Part shown: one piece after another, positions 18,050-27,382 of the stretch
Position numbering within the stretch: position 1 is the stretch's first letter
How the letters are laid out: each line of letters opens with the position of its first letter
NCBI GenBank assembly: GCA_016711705.1
Contig: JADJSK010000013.1
Span: 62,001 to 126,000 of the forward strand
Origin: Candidatus Brachybacter algidus
Lineage (GTDB): Bacteria; Bacteroidota; Bacteroidia; Chitinophagales; Saprospiraceae
Length of the DNA: 64,000 bases
Reading direction: 5' to 3'
The notes under the pieces: generated by a model
Database searches by the model: none
Told to the model about the DNA's origin: nothing
The model's input: only the letters and a program-made list of their open reading frames with translations
Position numbers and translations under genes: made by a program

Positions 18050-19891
18050 TTAATGACTTATTCCTGTTTGTTGATCATAATCTATTCCCTGGCGCTTCAA
18101 TATTGTTTTCACTCTGAAGGAGAAGAATAATAAATAAGCAAAACACAAAGCAGCAACCCAGAATGAAGCGTGAATACCATAGCCTTCCACTCCTGGGTTA
18201 TTGATCTGCAGGAAGTCAGCCAACTTACCCTGGATCGGAGGAATAATACCACCACCCAATATCATCATTACTAAGAATGCAGATCCTTGTGAGGTATACT
18301 TACCTAGTCCTGCTATAGATAATGCAAAAATAGATGGCCACATGATAGAACAACACAATCCCGCACTCAAAAAGGCATAAACGGCAATAATACCGGTAGA
18401 AAATATGCCGATCAACATTGCTGTCACAGCAAGCGAACTAAATAGTATCATCGTTCTCACAGGTTTTTCATCACTGATATAGAAAGCTACTATCTGTATC
18501 AAAACGCAAACCACATACCAATATAATGGAGTCATATCATACTGTGCAATTGTGTTGGCAAGAATTACCACACCAAAGGCCACTAGAGGTACCACGAAGG
18601 TGAGTATCTTTTTAGTCATACTTGAGAAGTTGAAAGCAGCAATACTTCCTGCCCAACGACCAATCATAAGGCTACCCCAATACATGGATATAAATGGAGC
18701 TACTTGCGAAGATTTATATCCACCGAAGGAAGTTTGTTTTAGCAGTTCAGCAAGATTACTTCCTACGGTTACTTCTACACCGACATATAGGAATATGGCG
18801 AGCATGCCCAGCACAAGTTGTGGATATTTCATTGCTCCCCAACCTCTTTCGTCTTTTTTAGCACTCAAATTAAAAGTGAGTAATCCAATTATCACTACGC
18901 ACAATGCGCCAAACAGCCAGTACATTCTATTTCTTTCCAATGGGGCCTTGAGATCATCATGAGTTGTCTGTGTATTGTTTTTTAGAGTAGTAACTTGTGC
19001 AATTTGCGTGGCAGCGGTCGGATTAGGAACAGTACCTAATGAATCAATTTGTTTGGTATATCCTCCTATGACCGTTTCGAGTCTTGCTACTTCTTTAGCT
19101 TCAACACTTCTGTAGCTCGCAAATACAGGCACAAACATTATTATTAATAACCCTGACATTATAAGCAATCCGTAAAAAGCCTTTGTAGCCTTTTCAGTTG
19201 GTTCCTTTATAATTCCTGCAGGTACTTTTTTTGAGAAATGGAACAAAGATGCTGCTGCAATAAATAATGCACCTACGCAGCAATACAATATTATAACCTT
19301 TGATAATCCCAATGCCGCAATCTCTTCATCTGAAATAGCTTTAGCGGTGCCGAATAATGCGAGAGCGATCACCAATGGTCCTATTGTAGTACCAAATGAA
19401 TTAATCGCTCCTCCCAAGGTGATTCTAGACGTACCTGTAGCCGGATCTCCTAAGGCTGAAGCGAATGGTTGAGCAGCCGTTTGCTGAACAGAGAAGCCCA
19501 ATGCAACAATAAATAAACCTACAAGCATACCTGCAAAAGCATTAGCATTCACTGCAATGATCATAGCTGCAGCGCCAACTGCAGAAAATAATAAACCGTA
19601 TACGATACTTTTCTTGTACCCCCATTTGCCTACGAGGTCATGTCCTCCGAATGCTCCGTAAGCAAATAAGCCTAATGCTCCTATATAATAAGCTGTATAA
19701 AATGCAAAGTCAATTAACTGAGATTGAAACTGGTCCAATGAAAAATAGTGCTTGCAAAAAGGTATAAAAACACTATTGCCGGAAGCGATAAATCCCCAAA
19801 AGAAAAAAACGGTGACAAGTGTCGTCAGGCCTCCATAGTTTGTTGGGATTGGGCCTTTATTTTCAATGTTAATATCTTGTGTAACGGACAT
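18050..19891 (-). CDS. FucP-type sugar MFS transporter with an extra two-helix insertion
   Basis: A 613-residue inner-membrane proton/sugar symporter of the fucose/glucose/galactose MFS family, recognisable by FFFWGFIASGNSVFIPF and QTAAQPFASALGDPATGTSR. Usual members have about 420-450 residues. The excess is a central insertion (about 235-340) with two added hydrophobic segments flanking a polar helical loop (AKEVARLETVIGGYTKQID onward). It is upstream of the ROK kinase (27 nt) and downstream of two GH144 genes on the same strand, which suggests import of glucose or short glucans made by them. Confidence 0.88.
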   Translation of the reverse strand: MSVTQDINIENKGPIPTNYGGLTTLVTVFFFWGFIASGNSVFIPFCKHYFSLDQFQSQLIDFAFYTAYYIGALGLFAYGAFGGHDLVGKWGYKKSIVYGLLFSAVGAAAMIIAVNANAFAGMLVGLFIVALGFSVQQTAAQPFASALGDPATGTSRITLGGAINSFGTTIGPLVIALALFGTAKAISDEEIAALGLSKVIILYCCVGALFIAAASLFHFSKKVPAGIIKEPTEKATKAFYGLLIMSGLLIIMFVPVFASYRSVEAKEVARLETVIGGYTKQIDSLGTVPNPTAATQIAQVTTLKNNTQTTHDDLKAPLERNRMYWLFGALCVVIIGLLTFNLSAKKDERGWGAMKYPQLVLGMLAIFLYVGVEVTVGSNLAELLKQTSFGGYKSSQVAPFISMYWGSLMIGRWAGSIAAFNFSSMTKKILTFVVPLVAFGVVILANTIAQYDMTPLYWYVVCVLIQIVAFYISDEKPVRTMILFSSLAVTAMLIGIFSTGIIAVYAFLSAGLCCSIMWPSIFALSIAGLGKYTSQGSAFLVMMILGGGIIPPIQGKLADFLQINNPGVEGYGIHASFWVAALCFAYLLFFSFRVKTILKRQGIDYDQQTGISH

Positions 19892-20228
19892 TGTTTATAC
19901 TTGAATAAATTATTATTGGTAAAAAATCTTACCAAGATAAATTAATTATATTCAATATAACAAATTATATTTTAACTATTTGGCAATATTATGTTTTTCA
20001 ATGACTTGAATACTCACACTAGAATTAGAATAAAAGTCGGTAAGTAAAAAGATAATACAATCTTCAATATTAGGACTTTTAAAAGCTTTAATTGCCAACT
20101 TTGAATTAAGCCAAAAATAGCATAGATGAGACAATTTTAATATTCATTTTATTTAATAAATATTAAAAAATGTTAGAAATTATATTTCTGAATATTATCA
20201 ATCAATTGTGCCGACTTGTATCTTCTGA
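19892..20228. other. 337-bp AT-rich spacer between the transporter and GH144 genes
   Basis: No ORF or strong terminator was found. It presumably holds the promoter of the transporter-kinase pair; no exact TAnnTTTG promoter could be assigned. Confidence 0.5.
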
Positions 20229-21863
20229 TTAAAATCTTGGGCTAGTAAACCCTAAAGACTGCATTCCTGTTTGTATTTCGGGAGCAGACATAAGCAAATC
20301 CCAAATCAATTTTGTTCTGTGATTCTCAATCATGACTACTATCGGTCCTTGGTCAATAGCAAGAGTAGACTTTGCAAACCAATTATTATGGAGCGAAAAT
20401 CCATCATAAAAGCCCATAGGTCCCCATAGTTTATTGCCCAATTTGTAATAAAAGAAACGCATAGCTTGCATGCTTTCTTCCGGAGTATATGGCATAGAGG
20501 AGATAGCCGCTGTGGGCGTAATGACACTGACGTCATTAGAAGGTGAACTGGCGGTATATCCATTTGAAATATCTCCGGCTGTGAGTCCCCAACACTCAGC
20601 GCTGTACCCATAGTATTTTTTAGGATTTGCTATGCAATATGCCCTGTTGATAAGGGTATGAGCCTTTGTTTGTTCACCATAATCTGCGTAATCATCTTTC
20701 AACCCATTCGGATCAATGCCCAGAAATGTATAGTGCTCGAAAAATAATGGACCACCTGTTCCATTTCCCAATGGAAGGTTGATAGAATAGGCTGGTTTGT
20801 TATTTTTTATGCCTCCATTGCTGGCCCATCCCTTATGATAAACTTCTGTCGGAATAGCATGAGTAGGACTGCTGGTAGCAAGCAAATATGTAATCAGACA
20901 TTCATTCCAGCCTCGGATCTGCAGGTTCATGATCCATGCTTTGTCTGGGCTCCAATGCCAGTATAACACATCTTCATTGTTTTTTCTGAACCAACTCCAT
21001 TCTACATTTGACCATAAGGTATTGATGTCATCACGTATCTGTGTTTCAGATGGATCATTGCCATCGAAATATTGCCTCAACGTCAAAAGACCTGCCATCA
21101 GAAAAGAAGTTTCTACGAGATCCGCACCGTTATCGTTGGCACTAAATGGTATAGTTTTTCCTGTGGAGCCGCTAAACCAATGTGGAAACGCACCATGATA
21201 AGTATCCGTTTTATTTAATAAAAAATCAACTATTAATTTTGACCTTTCCAAGCCTTCTGATTTAGTGATAAAACCTCTTTCTATTCCCACAGGTATTGTC
21301 ATAAGGCCGAAACCGCTTCCTCCACTTGTCACAAGATCTCCTGACGAATTGCGCTCACGTGCCAATCCGGAGACCGGATGTCCGAATTCCCAAAAATAGG
21401 CAAATGTTCTTCGTTGAACTGAATCCAGCAAGCCTTCATCGCTGATTCTTGGGAATTTATCCGAAGGATCAAGCAAGGTATAGAATTCAAAATCGAATTC
21501 ATTATTCAAGGTGATGTTGTCAATGCTTTTTAGTTCACTTCCAATGATAACCTCATATTTTGTAAGATAATTTAAAGGTTGAACAGGTGTCATTGAGATA
21601 GTAGAATCAGTCACTGAAATATTAAGTGAATTGCTATACCCAGAAATTCTAACATTACCATCTACTGTTTTAACATCAACTTTTTTATTGAATTTAAATA
21701 CGAAAGATGGTGTTAGACCAATGCCTCTTTGGCCGTTTGTACTGTTTCCATTTAAAGTAGCAGATTCGACACTAAAAGAACCTGCGGGTATTGGATCATC
21801 ATCTTTTTTACAACTTAGAATACTAAATATTATAAATAAAAAAACTGTCAGCCTCAAAATCAT
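20229..21863 (-). CDS. GH144-type (glucoamylase-like) lipoprotein with N-terminal Ig-like domain
   Basis: A 544-residue lipoprotein with lipobox SILSC (Cys18). Residues about 30-130 form an SbsA-type Ig-like domain (FKFNKKVDVKTVDGNVRISG). Residues about 145-540 form the glucoamylase-like (PF10091) alpha/alpha barrel, recognised by RRTFAYFWEFGHPVSGLARER, SGGSGFGLMTI, YWHWSPDKAWIMNLQIRGWNE and AIDQGPIVVMIENHRT. Characterised enzymes of this family (GH144) are endo-beta-1,2-glucanases. It is probably displayed on the outer membrane. A homologous enzyme lies 53 nt upstream on the same strand, so the two form an operon. Confidence 0.88.
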   Translation of the reverse strand: MILRLTVFLFIIFSILSCKKDDDPIPAGSFSVESATLNGNSTNGQRGIGLTPSFVFKFNKKVDVKTVDGNVRISGYSNSLNISVTDSTISMTPVQPLNYLTKYEVIIGSELKSIDNITLNNEFDFEFYTLLDPSDKFPRISDEGLLDSVQRRTFAYFWEFGHPVSGLARERNSSGDLVTSGGSGFGLMTIPVGIERGFITKSEGLERSKLIVDFLLNKTDTYHGAFPHWFSGSTGKTIPFSANDNGADLVETSFLMAGLLTLRQYFDGNDPSETQIRDDINTLWSNVEWSWFRKNNEDVLYWHWSPDKAWIMNLQIRGWNECLITYLLATSSPTHAIPTEVYHKGWASNGGIKNNKPAYSINLPLGNGTGGPLFFEHYTFLGIDPNGLKDDYADYGEQTKAHTLINRAYCIANPKKYYGYSAECWGLTAGDISNGYTASSPSNDVSVITPTAAISSMPYTPEESMQAMRFFYYKLGNKLWGPMGFYDGFSLHNNWFAKSTLAIDQGPIVVMIENHRTKLIWDLLMSAPEIQTGMQSLGFTSPRF

Positions 21864-21916
21864 ATAAAATTAAATTTGCTTGTAGAAATAGAACGAGATT
21901 TATGGTGATATGTTGG

Positions 21917-23245
21917 CTATTCAGATTTTTTAAACTCGAAACCAAGTTTAGTCAAACCATTTTGGACGTCTTTATTTTTCATAAATAATTTCCATAATAA
22001 TCCTGTCCTATAATTTTCGATCATTACAATTATTGGTCCCTGATCAATAGCTAAATGTGAATCTGCAACATAGCCTGTCTGCGGACTGAAAGAATCTGCA
22101 AAACCATACTTTGTCCATATTTTATCTCCTAGATCCTCATAAAAATGACGCAATGCAGCCATGGATTCCTTTGGTGTATAAGGAAAAGAAGACAGTGATG
22201 CAGTGGGTGAAATATATCCAAGATCATTGGTTGGCGAATGTGCACTATATCCTTCCATGTTGTCACCGGCAGTTAGCCCCCAACAATTTGCACCATAACC
22301 TTTATATTTCTTGGGATTATCCACACAATAATCGTAGTTGATCAATGAATGATTCTGATTTTGAACCCAATAATCTGCATATCTATCCTTCAATCCACGA
22401 GGATCTAAACCCATAAAAGAATAATGTGAGAAAAATAAAGGTCCTCCATAATCAAAGCCCAAGGGCAATTTATGTCCATAAAATTCTTTTCCGTTTTTAA
22501 AGAAATTGCTCATAGCCCATCCTTTGTGATAGACTTGAGGATCGATCGGATAAGTCGGACTGGACGCCGCCAGAACATAAGTGACCAGACATTCATTGTA
22601 ACCTCGGATCTCAAAATCCATCGCCCAGCCACAATTGGGGCTCCAGTGCCAGTATAATACGTTTTGTCCATCTTTTGTATACCAGTTCCATTCAGCCTCA
22701 CGCCAAGTCCAGTTAATCTTCGCTCTCAGTTGTTTTTCCACAGAATTGTTTTGATCAAAATATTCTGCAACACATAGCAAGCCTTGAAACATAAAGGCAG
22801 ATTCTACAATATCGCCGCCATCATCTTTCCTCCCAAACGGCCGGACCTTGCCTGAAGGGCTCTCCCACCAATGTGGAAACATGCCATGAAAACTATCTGC
22901 CTTTCTGATATAATTGACGATTTTGAGCAATCGCTCTGCTCCTTCTTCTCTTGTGATCCATTTTCGCTCAACCGCGACTATAATGGCCATGACACCGAAG
23001 CCACTGCCTCCACTTGCTAAAACTTCACTGCCGTAGTCAGTTACGTTGCTTCTTTCTCTGGCGAGACCTGAGACCGGATCGGCAAAGTCCCAAAAGTATC
23101 TAAAAGTTACTTTTTGCACTTCTTCAAGTAACTGATCATCTGTAAGGCCTTTTTTGACAGGCTCCAGGACAATGTTCGACTTCTTTTGAGCATAGTTACT
23201 AATGCTAAATAAAATAAAAATCATTAAAAAAGAAAGAAAACGCAT
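21917..23245 (-). CDS. GH144-type (glucoamylase-like) secreted glycoside hydrolase
   Basis: A 442-residue enzyme with a cleavable signal peptide (about 1-19, ending NYAQ) and a single PF10091/GH144 domain. It shares with its neighbour the blocks VTFRYFWDFADPVSGLARER, ASGGSGFGVMAI, LYWHWSPNCGWAMDFEIRG and AIDQGPIIVMIENYRT. It lacks the Ig-like domain and lipobox, so it is probably periplasmic while the paralogue is surface-anchored. Likely reaction: hydrolysis of beta-1,2-glucan to sophoro-oligosaccharides. This rests on the family, since activity cannot be read from the sequence. Confidence 0.88.
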   Translation of the reverse strand: MRFLSFLMIFILFSISNYAQKKSNIVLEPVKKGLTDDQLLEEVQKVTFRYFWDFADPVSGLARERSNVTDYGSEVLASGGSGFGVMAIIVAVERKWITREEGAERLLKIVNYIRKADSFHGMFPHWWESPSGKVRPFGRKDDGGDIVESAFMFQGLLCVAEYFDQNNSVEKQLRAKINWTWREAEWNWYTKDGQNVLYWHWSPNCGWAMDFEIRGYNECLVTYVLAASSPTYPIDPQVYHKGWAMSNFFKNGKEFYGHKLPLGFDYGGPLFFSHYSFMGLDPRGLKDRYADYWVQNQNHSLINYDYCVDNPKKYKGYGANCWGLTAGDNMEGYSAHSPTNDLGYISPTASLSSFPYTPKESMAALRHFYEDLGDKIWTKYGFADSFSPQTGYVADSHLAIDQGPIIVMIENYRTGLLWKLFMKNKDVQNGLTKLGFEFKKSE

Positions 23246-23339
23246 GTGGCGGAGTATTTTTCTGAAAAGTACAATTAATTTTTGAAATCGATAATTTCTA
23301 AAGTTTCATTGGTAAGTGAGTCTAATCTGATAATTATAA

Positions 23340-23900
23340 GGGGATTTGGAAGATATCACAGAGATACAGGAGGTTTTATGTGGTTATTCCATTTTAGAGT
23401 TGCTCTAATTGTTTTAAGACACCTTGCATTTTTACAGTTTTTGAGATTCACAGAGAGATTTGACTATTGTCAAATGCTACTTTGTTTGGATTGCATTTCA
23501 GGTTGGATGAAGACATTTCATAATTTGCCGTTAACTTCAGTCAACGGATCAGAGCATAATGTTGATAGGACTTTAGTCCCAGGTTTTCATGAGTCTTTAT
23601 ACAAAGTGTTACTGAATTATCTTTTTGAAAATCTTTATTTATCTAGTTCAATTGCTTTGAGTTTTAGCTAATTCTCAATCTTTATCCGGCTGAAGCCAAA
23701 TCTTGTCTTTTTTGCAAACACTTCATTTTAATACGCTCAATGATTCTTATTTCTTTGCTCTAATCTTGCTGAAGGATAGGACTAAAGTCTGATAAAGGCA
23801 GAAATCTGAGTCCGTTGGTTAAAACCAACGGCAAGTTATTGCACAAAACAAGAAAAGGGGATTTGGAAGGTATAACAGAGTTTCACAGAGGTATTTTTTG
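23340..23900. repeat. Cluster of dispersed intergenic repeats
   Basis: Two copies of a GGGGATTTGGAAG block (23340 and 23857) are each followed by a CACAGAG/ACAGAG phrase. Two copies of a CCGTTxAC...AACGG hairpin paired with a GGACT[T/A][T/A]AGTC palindrome are present: 23528-23580 in forward and 23779-23831 in reverse orientation. A third copy is at 40588-40641. The 129-codon frame 23282-23671 runs through these repeats and is not credible as a gene. Confidence 0.75.
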
Positions 23901-24146
23901 GACACATTTCAATATGAAAGTTACTTCCATTTTTGAATGATTTTCACTGTTTTACTTTTTTTAATTTGCACAAAGGTATTTGAGTGTCCGTCAAATGCTA
24001 CACCGATCAGTCTGTCTTTAATTTGAATACTTAATTCTCTGTGCATCTCTGAGCCTTCTCAGTGAAACTCAGAGATATCCTTGAATTTTTCTTTGTGAAA
24101 CTTTGAGTTTTCTTTGTTAAACTTTCTGATACAGCCTCCTACAATG

Positions 24147-24182
24147 AAAAAAGGGAATCCCGATCTTTATCGACATTCCCTT
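24147..24182 (-). terminator. Rho-independent terminator after the 33-aa ORF
   Basis: AAGGGAAT (24182-24175 on the minus strand) pairs with ATTCCCTT (24158-24151), with further partial pairing inside and a T-run from 24152 to 24147. It lies 11 nt after the small ORF's stop. The same stem with compensating inner changes occurs at 53240-53271. Confidence 0.85.
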
Positions 24183-24192
24183 TTAAAATTTA

Positions 24193-24294
24193 TTAAGCAT
24201 CACCCTTTCCGTAATATTCATCCTGAAGTGAATCAGGAGGACCAAATTTTACACTTTCTTTAAGTGCTTTTTGATAATGTAAAGATGAAGCCAT
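24193..24294 (-). CDS. Candidate small protein of 33 residues, unrecognised
   Basis: An ATG at 24294 opens a 33-codon frame beginning MASSLHYQKALKESVKFG and ending QDEYYGKGDA. A small hairpin (AATCCT/AGGATT) sits just upstream and a strong terminator just downstream, as for an independent short transcript. A diverged copy of the whole cassette is at 53236-53437. There a 36-bp block covering the YGKGDA-stop codons and trailer is identical, but the ATG region is changed. It lies 183 nt downstream of the MATE gene on the same strand. No function can be assigned, and it could be a structured RNA rather than a protein gene. Confidence 0.45.
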   Translation of the reverse strand: MASSLHYQKALKESVKFGPPDSLQDEYYGKGDA

Positions 24295-24476
24295 ATTTAT
24301 TTTAAATCCTCACAGGATTCTGCTAATTATTTTTTTGGTGGTTTTACTGTATGGAGATCATTGTTATTTATTAATTGTTAATTATTATTTTAATTTAAAC
24401 TGAAAGCCATTCAATTAAATGGAGGTATCAGGTCCTTACAATAATCGCCATTATTCATCTTTCACTATTCATTGAC

Positions 24477-25898
24477 TTACACTTTGATTTCCTTCCATTT
24501 TCCTCTTTTGAAAAGAATAAAGGAAGCAATCGTGATTAAGGTCTCAGACACCGGAATGGAAATAAATACACCCATTGGACCCATATCGCACGTTCTGGCA
24601 AGGAAATAAGCAAATGGTATCTGAAATAACCAAAATCCAATAAAATTAATCCAGGTCGGAGTGACCGTATCGCCGGCACCATTAAATGCATTCATCATTA
24701 CCATGCCTACACCATAAAATACATATCCGAGACAGATCACATTCAATGATTGCCTGGCTACATTTATTACGGCCATGTCAGTAGTAAAAAAAGAAATGAA
24801 AAACTCTCCACACGTCAGAAACAATGCGGTCACAATAGCCATAAAGATTACATTATATCGTATGGTAATTGCTACGGACTTTTCTGCTCTTTCTACCTGT
24901 TTTGCACCAAGATTCTGACCAACTAAAGTTGCGGCTGCATTGCTTAACCCCCATGCAGGGAGCATGAAAACCATCATTAACCTTAAAGCTGTCTGATATC
25001 CGGCACTACGTGCATCTCCACCCGTCTCTGCGACTAGTTTCGCTAGGAATATCCAGCTACAGGAAGCAATGACAAACTGCAGGATACCAGGAGAAGCGAT
25101 TTTGACCAATGATCCTATCTGTGGCCAGTCCGGCAACCAATGGCTTAGTCGCACCTTCAATGTATGCTTTCCACTGAATAAATGGTATAACTGATAGAGC
25201 ACTCCTATAGACCTGCCTATGGTCGTCGCAATTGCAGCACCAGTCAATCCCATAGCAGGAATAAACCAAAGTCCATTGATAAATATAGGACACAATATTA
25301 TATTGATAATATTCGCCAACCAAAGGCTTTTCATGGCTATAGCAGCATTTCCTGCACCTCTGAATATACCATTGATCAAGAAAAGTAGCATTATGAATAT
25401 GCTGCCACTCATCATGATTTGCATAAAGGCTGTTCCCTTGATAGCTGATGTTTCCGAGGCACCTAAAATCAATAATAATTCTTTGGCTTTGATAAATCCA
25501 ACGATACTAAGTACTATAGTAATAGCAATCGATATGATGATAGCTTGCACACCAGCCCTGGCAGCGGCCTCAGGATTCTTTTCACCAATTCGCCTAGCTA
25601 CAACTGCAGTAGCTGCCATACTCATACCGATAGCAAGAGAATAAATGATAGTTAGGAAAGATTCTGTCAAACCTACGATCTGCAGCGCATGACTGCTATC
25701 TTCGAGATGACCAACAAAATACAGGTCTACCAATGCAAAAACAGATTCCATGATCATTTCGAACATCATCGGAATAGCAAGTAGTATCACTGATCGACGG
25801 ATACTACCTTTTGTATAGTCCATTTCCTCTCCTTTAAGAGATTGGCGGACCACATTAAAAACATCACGCAGTGTTGTGGTGAAGTTTGATTCAGACAT
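24477..25898 (-). CDS. MATE-family multidrug/toxin efflux transporter
   Basis: A 473-residue inner-membrane protein with 12 hydrophobic segments in two homologous halves of the MATE fold. Landmarks include SVFALVDLYFVGHL in the first helix region, GATETSAIKGTA-like sequence in the middle, SNAAATLVGQNLGAKQ at the start of the second half and FNGAGDTVTPTWINFIGFW. These proteins export cationic drugs or metabolites using Na+ or H+ gradients. It carries an N-terminal cytoplasmic extension of about 30 residues. It stands alone between T9SS genes and a small ORF, so its substrate is unknown. Confidence 0.92.
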   Translation of the reverse strand: MSESNFTTTLRDVFNVVRQSLKGEEMDYTKGSIRRSVILLAIPMMFEMIMESVFALVDLYFVGHLEDSSHALQIVGLTESFLTIIYSLAIGMSMAATAVVARRIGEKNPEAAARAGVQAIIISIAITIVLSIVGFIKAKELLLILGASETSAIKGTAFMQIMMSGSIFIMLLFLINGIFRGAGNAAIAMKSLWLANIINIILCPIFINGLWFIPAMGLTGAAIATTIGRSIGVLYQLYHLFSGKHTLKVRLSHWLPDWPQIGSLVKIASPGILQFVIASCSWIFLAKLVAETGGDARSAGYQTALRLMMVFMLPAWGLSNAAATLVGQNLGAKQVERAEKSVAITIRYNVIFMAIVTALFLTCGEFFISFFTTDMAVINVARQSLNVICLGYVFYGVGMVMMNAFNGAGDTVTPTWINFIGFWLFQIPFAYFLARTCDMGPMGVFISIPVSETLITIASFILFKRGKWKEIKV

Positions 25899-26095
25899 TT
25901 TTTATTAAATTTAACTATGAAGTAATAGGGTCAGTGAGACTGACCGCAGTGTAAAATAAATAGTTCGCAAACAGCCTTAGTGCTGTGTGGAACCAGAGAG
26001 AAAAAACTTCATAGTCCGTTAAATTTAAGGCAAAGGTAAATTAATTTTTAAAAACGATATTTTTTGTAAAATAAATAGTGCTTCTGATTTGCTTT

Positions 26096-27373
26096 CTATT
26101 TCGCTAGCACGCTAACCCTTTTAACCAAATGTCCTTCATTCGTGCGCATCCACACGTAGTATATGCCGGATTTTAAATCGCCGATTTTAAAGGAGTGTTT
26201 CCAACCACCTACAGGTGTGGATGCCCGATACAATTCCCTGATAAGGGTCCCATTCTCATCCATGAGATCGAGTCGCATGGCTGTGTTTTGTATAAGATCT
26301 ACTGAAATATTTATTTCATTTGAAGCTGGATTTGGGTTAATATTCATCGTATGAAAATTAGTTTTTTCGACAATTTTTGATGTTGCTATTGTTTCTAAAT
26401 TATAGATGTACACTGATTTACCTACAGCTATTGCTGTATTTGAGTCAAGAATTTTTATCTTGTTAATTGAAGATCCAAATTCTACGTATTGCCATGAATT
26501 ACCTCCATTTTTTGTTTCCCATAGACCCGCATTCCATTGATCACCTGCCCACCCGATACTGTCATTAAGGAATGCTGCGCCTCCGAGAGGAAGGCTTTCT
26601 GCTGCGTTTTCAACTACAAAAACTTCTTGCCAACTATCTCCATAATCATGTGTGATGAAAGTTGTTTTGCCATCTTCAATAGATCCTATACCCAACCCAT
26701 TGCTATTTACATTTAATTTCCAGCAATAAGAAGCGGGAGCATCAGATTTGGCAACTTCTGTCCAAGTTTTTCCGTAATCAATTGTTTTGTAGATACTTGC
26801 ATTTCTTAAAGGATTAGAATTACCTGCTATAAGATAAGTTGAATCATTTAACATTTGACAATCTACAAGCGCTGCTGCTTGAGGAATGGATTTACTGGTC
26901 CATGTATGACCTGCATCTTTGGAAAAATAAAACTTAGCTGGTTCAGAATAAATCCCAACTCCTATAATAGTGCTGCCCATATGATCCAGACCGCAAATGC
27001 CGAACATACCTCCTGAGACTTGGTTGTCAATTCGTGTCCAAGTAATTCCAGCATTTACTGTTTTATATAGTCCTGTCCCACCTACAGCATCATAAATAGA
27101 TCCAATAAACCCAATCGAATCATTTATAAATTCAATACTTCTTATGTAGGCGTTATTGGGCAAAGAGCCGATCTGACTCCAACGTTCACCCCTATCTTCT
27201 GATCTGTAAATAATGCCTTTCTGTCCTATAAATGCAACAGAATCATTGGTAAAATAAATATCATCGAACCTGCTAGTACTTGGTGCATCTGCTGCAATTC
27301 TCCATCCTCCCTGTGCATATATTTCTTTATTAAAAAAAAATAGAATTAATAATTGAATTAATATAAATTTCAT
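26096..27373 (-). CDS. Secreted Ycf48/sialidase-like beta-propeller protein with T9SS sorting domain
   Basis: A 425-residue exported protein. Signal peptide about 1-20 (ending EIYAQ). Residues about 25-325 form a beta-propeller of repeats with the photosystem-assembly/BNR-like pattern (KTVNAGITWTRID, FSKDAGHTWTSKSI, ETKNGGNSWQYVEFG). Residues about 345-425 are a T9SS type A C-terminal sorting domain (NINPNPASNEINISVDL ... SGIYYVWMRTNEG ... KRVSVLAK). It should cross the outer membrane by T9SS and be attached to or shed from the surface. A frameshifted paralogue follows 9 nt upstream on the same strand. Confidence 0.87.
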   Translation of the reverse strand: MKFILIQLLILFFFNKEIYAQGGWRIAADAPSTSRFDDIYFTNDSVAFIGQKGIIYRSEDRGERWSQIGSLPNNAYIRSIEFINDSIGFIGSIYDAVGGTGLYKTVNAGITWTRIDNQVSGGMFGICGLDHMGSTIIGVGIYSEPAKFYFSKDAGHTWTSKSIPQAAALVDCQMLNDSTYLIAGNSNPLRNASIYKTIDYGKTWTEVAKSDAPASYCWKLNVNSNGLGIGSIEDGKTTFITHDYGDSWQEVFVVENAAESLPLGGAAFLNDSIGWAGDQWNAGLWETKNGGNSWQYVEFGSSINKIKILDSNTAIAVGKSVYIYNLETIATSKIVEKTNFHTMNINPNPASNEINISVDLIQNTAMRLDLMDENGTLIRELYRASTPVGGWKHSFKIGDLKSGIYYVWMRTNEGHLVKRVSVLAK

Positions 27374-27382
27374 GATAAATAT

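Noticed and set aside
18552..18962. 136-codon frame opposite the sugar transporter
   Set aside because: It is antisense to a clearly recognised membrane protein; the opposite strand of such genes commonly stays open by composition.
23282..23671. 129-codon plus-strand frame upstream of the GH144 operon
   Set aside because: It runs through known dispersed repeats, has no recognisable domain and odd composition; it is most likely non-coding.
25219..25644. 141-codon frame opposite the MATE gene
   Set aside because: Antisense shadow of a well-conserved transporter, without its own motifs.
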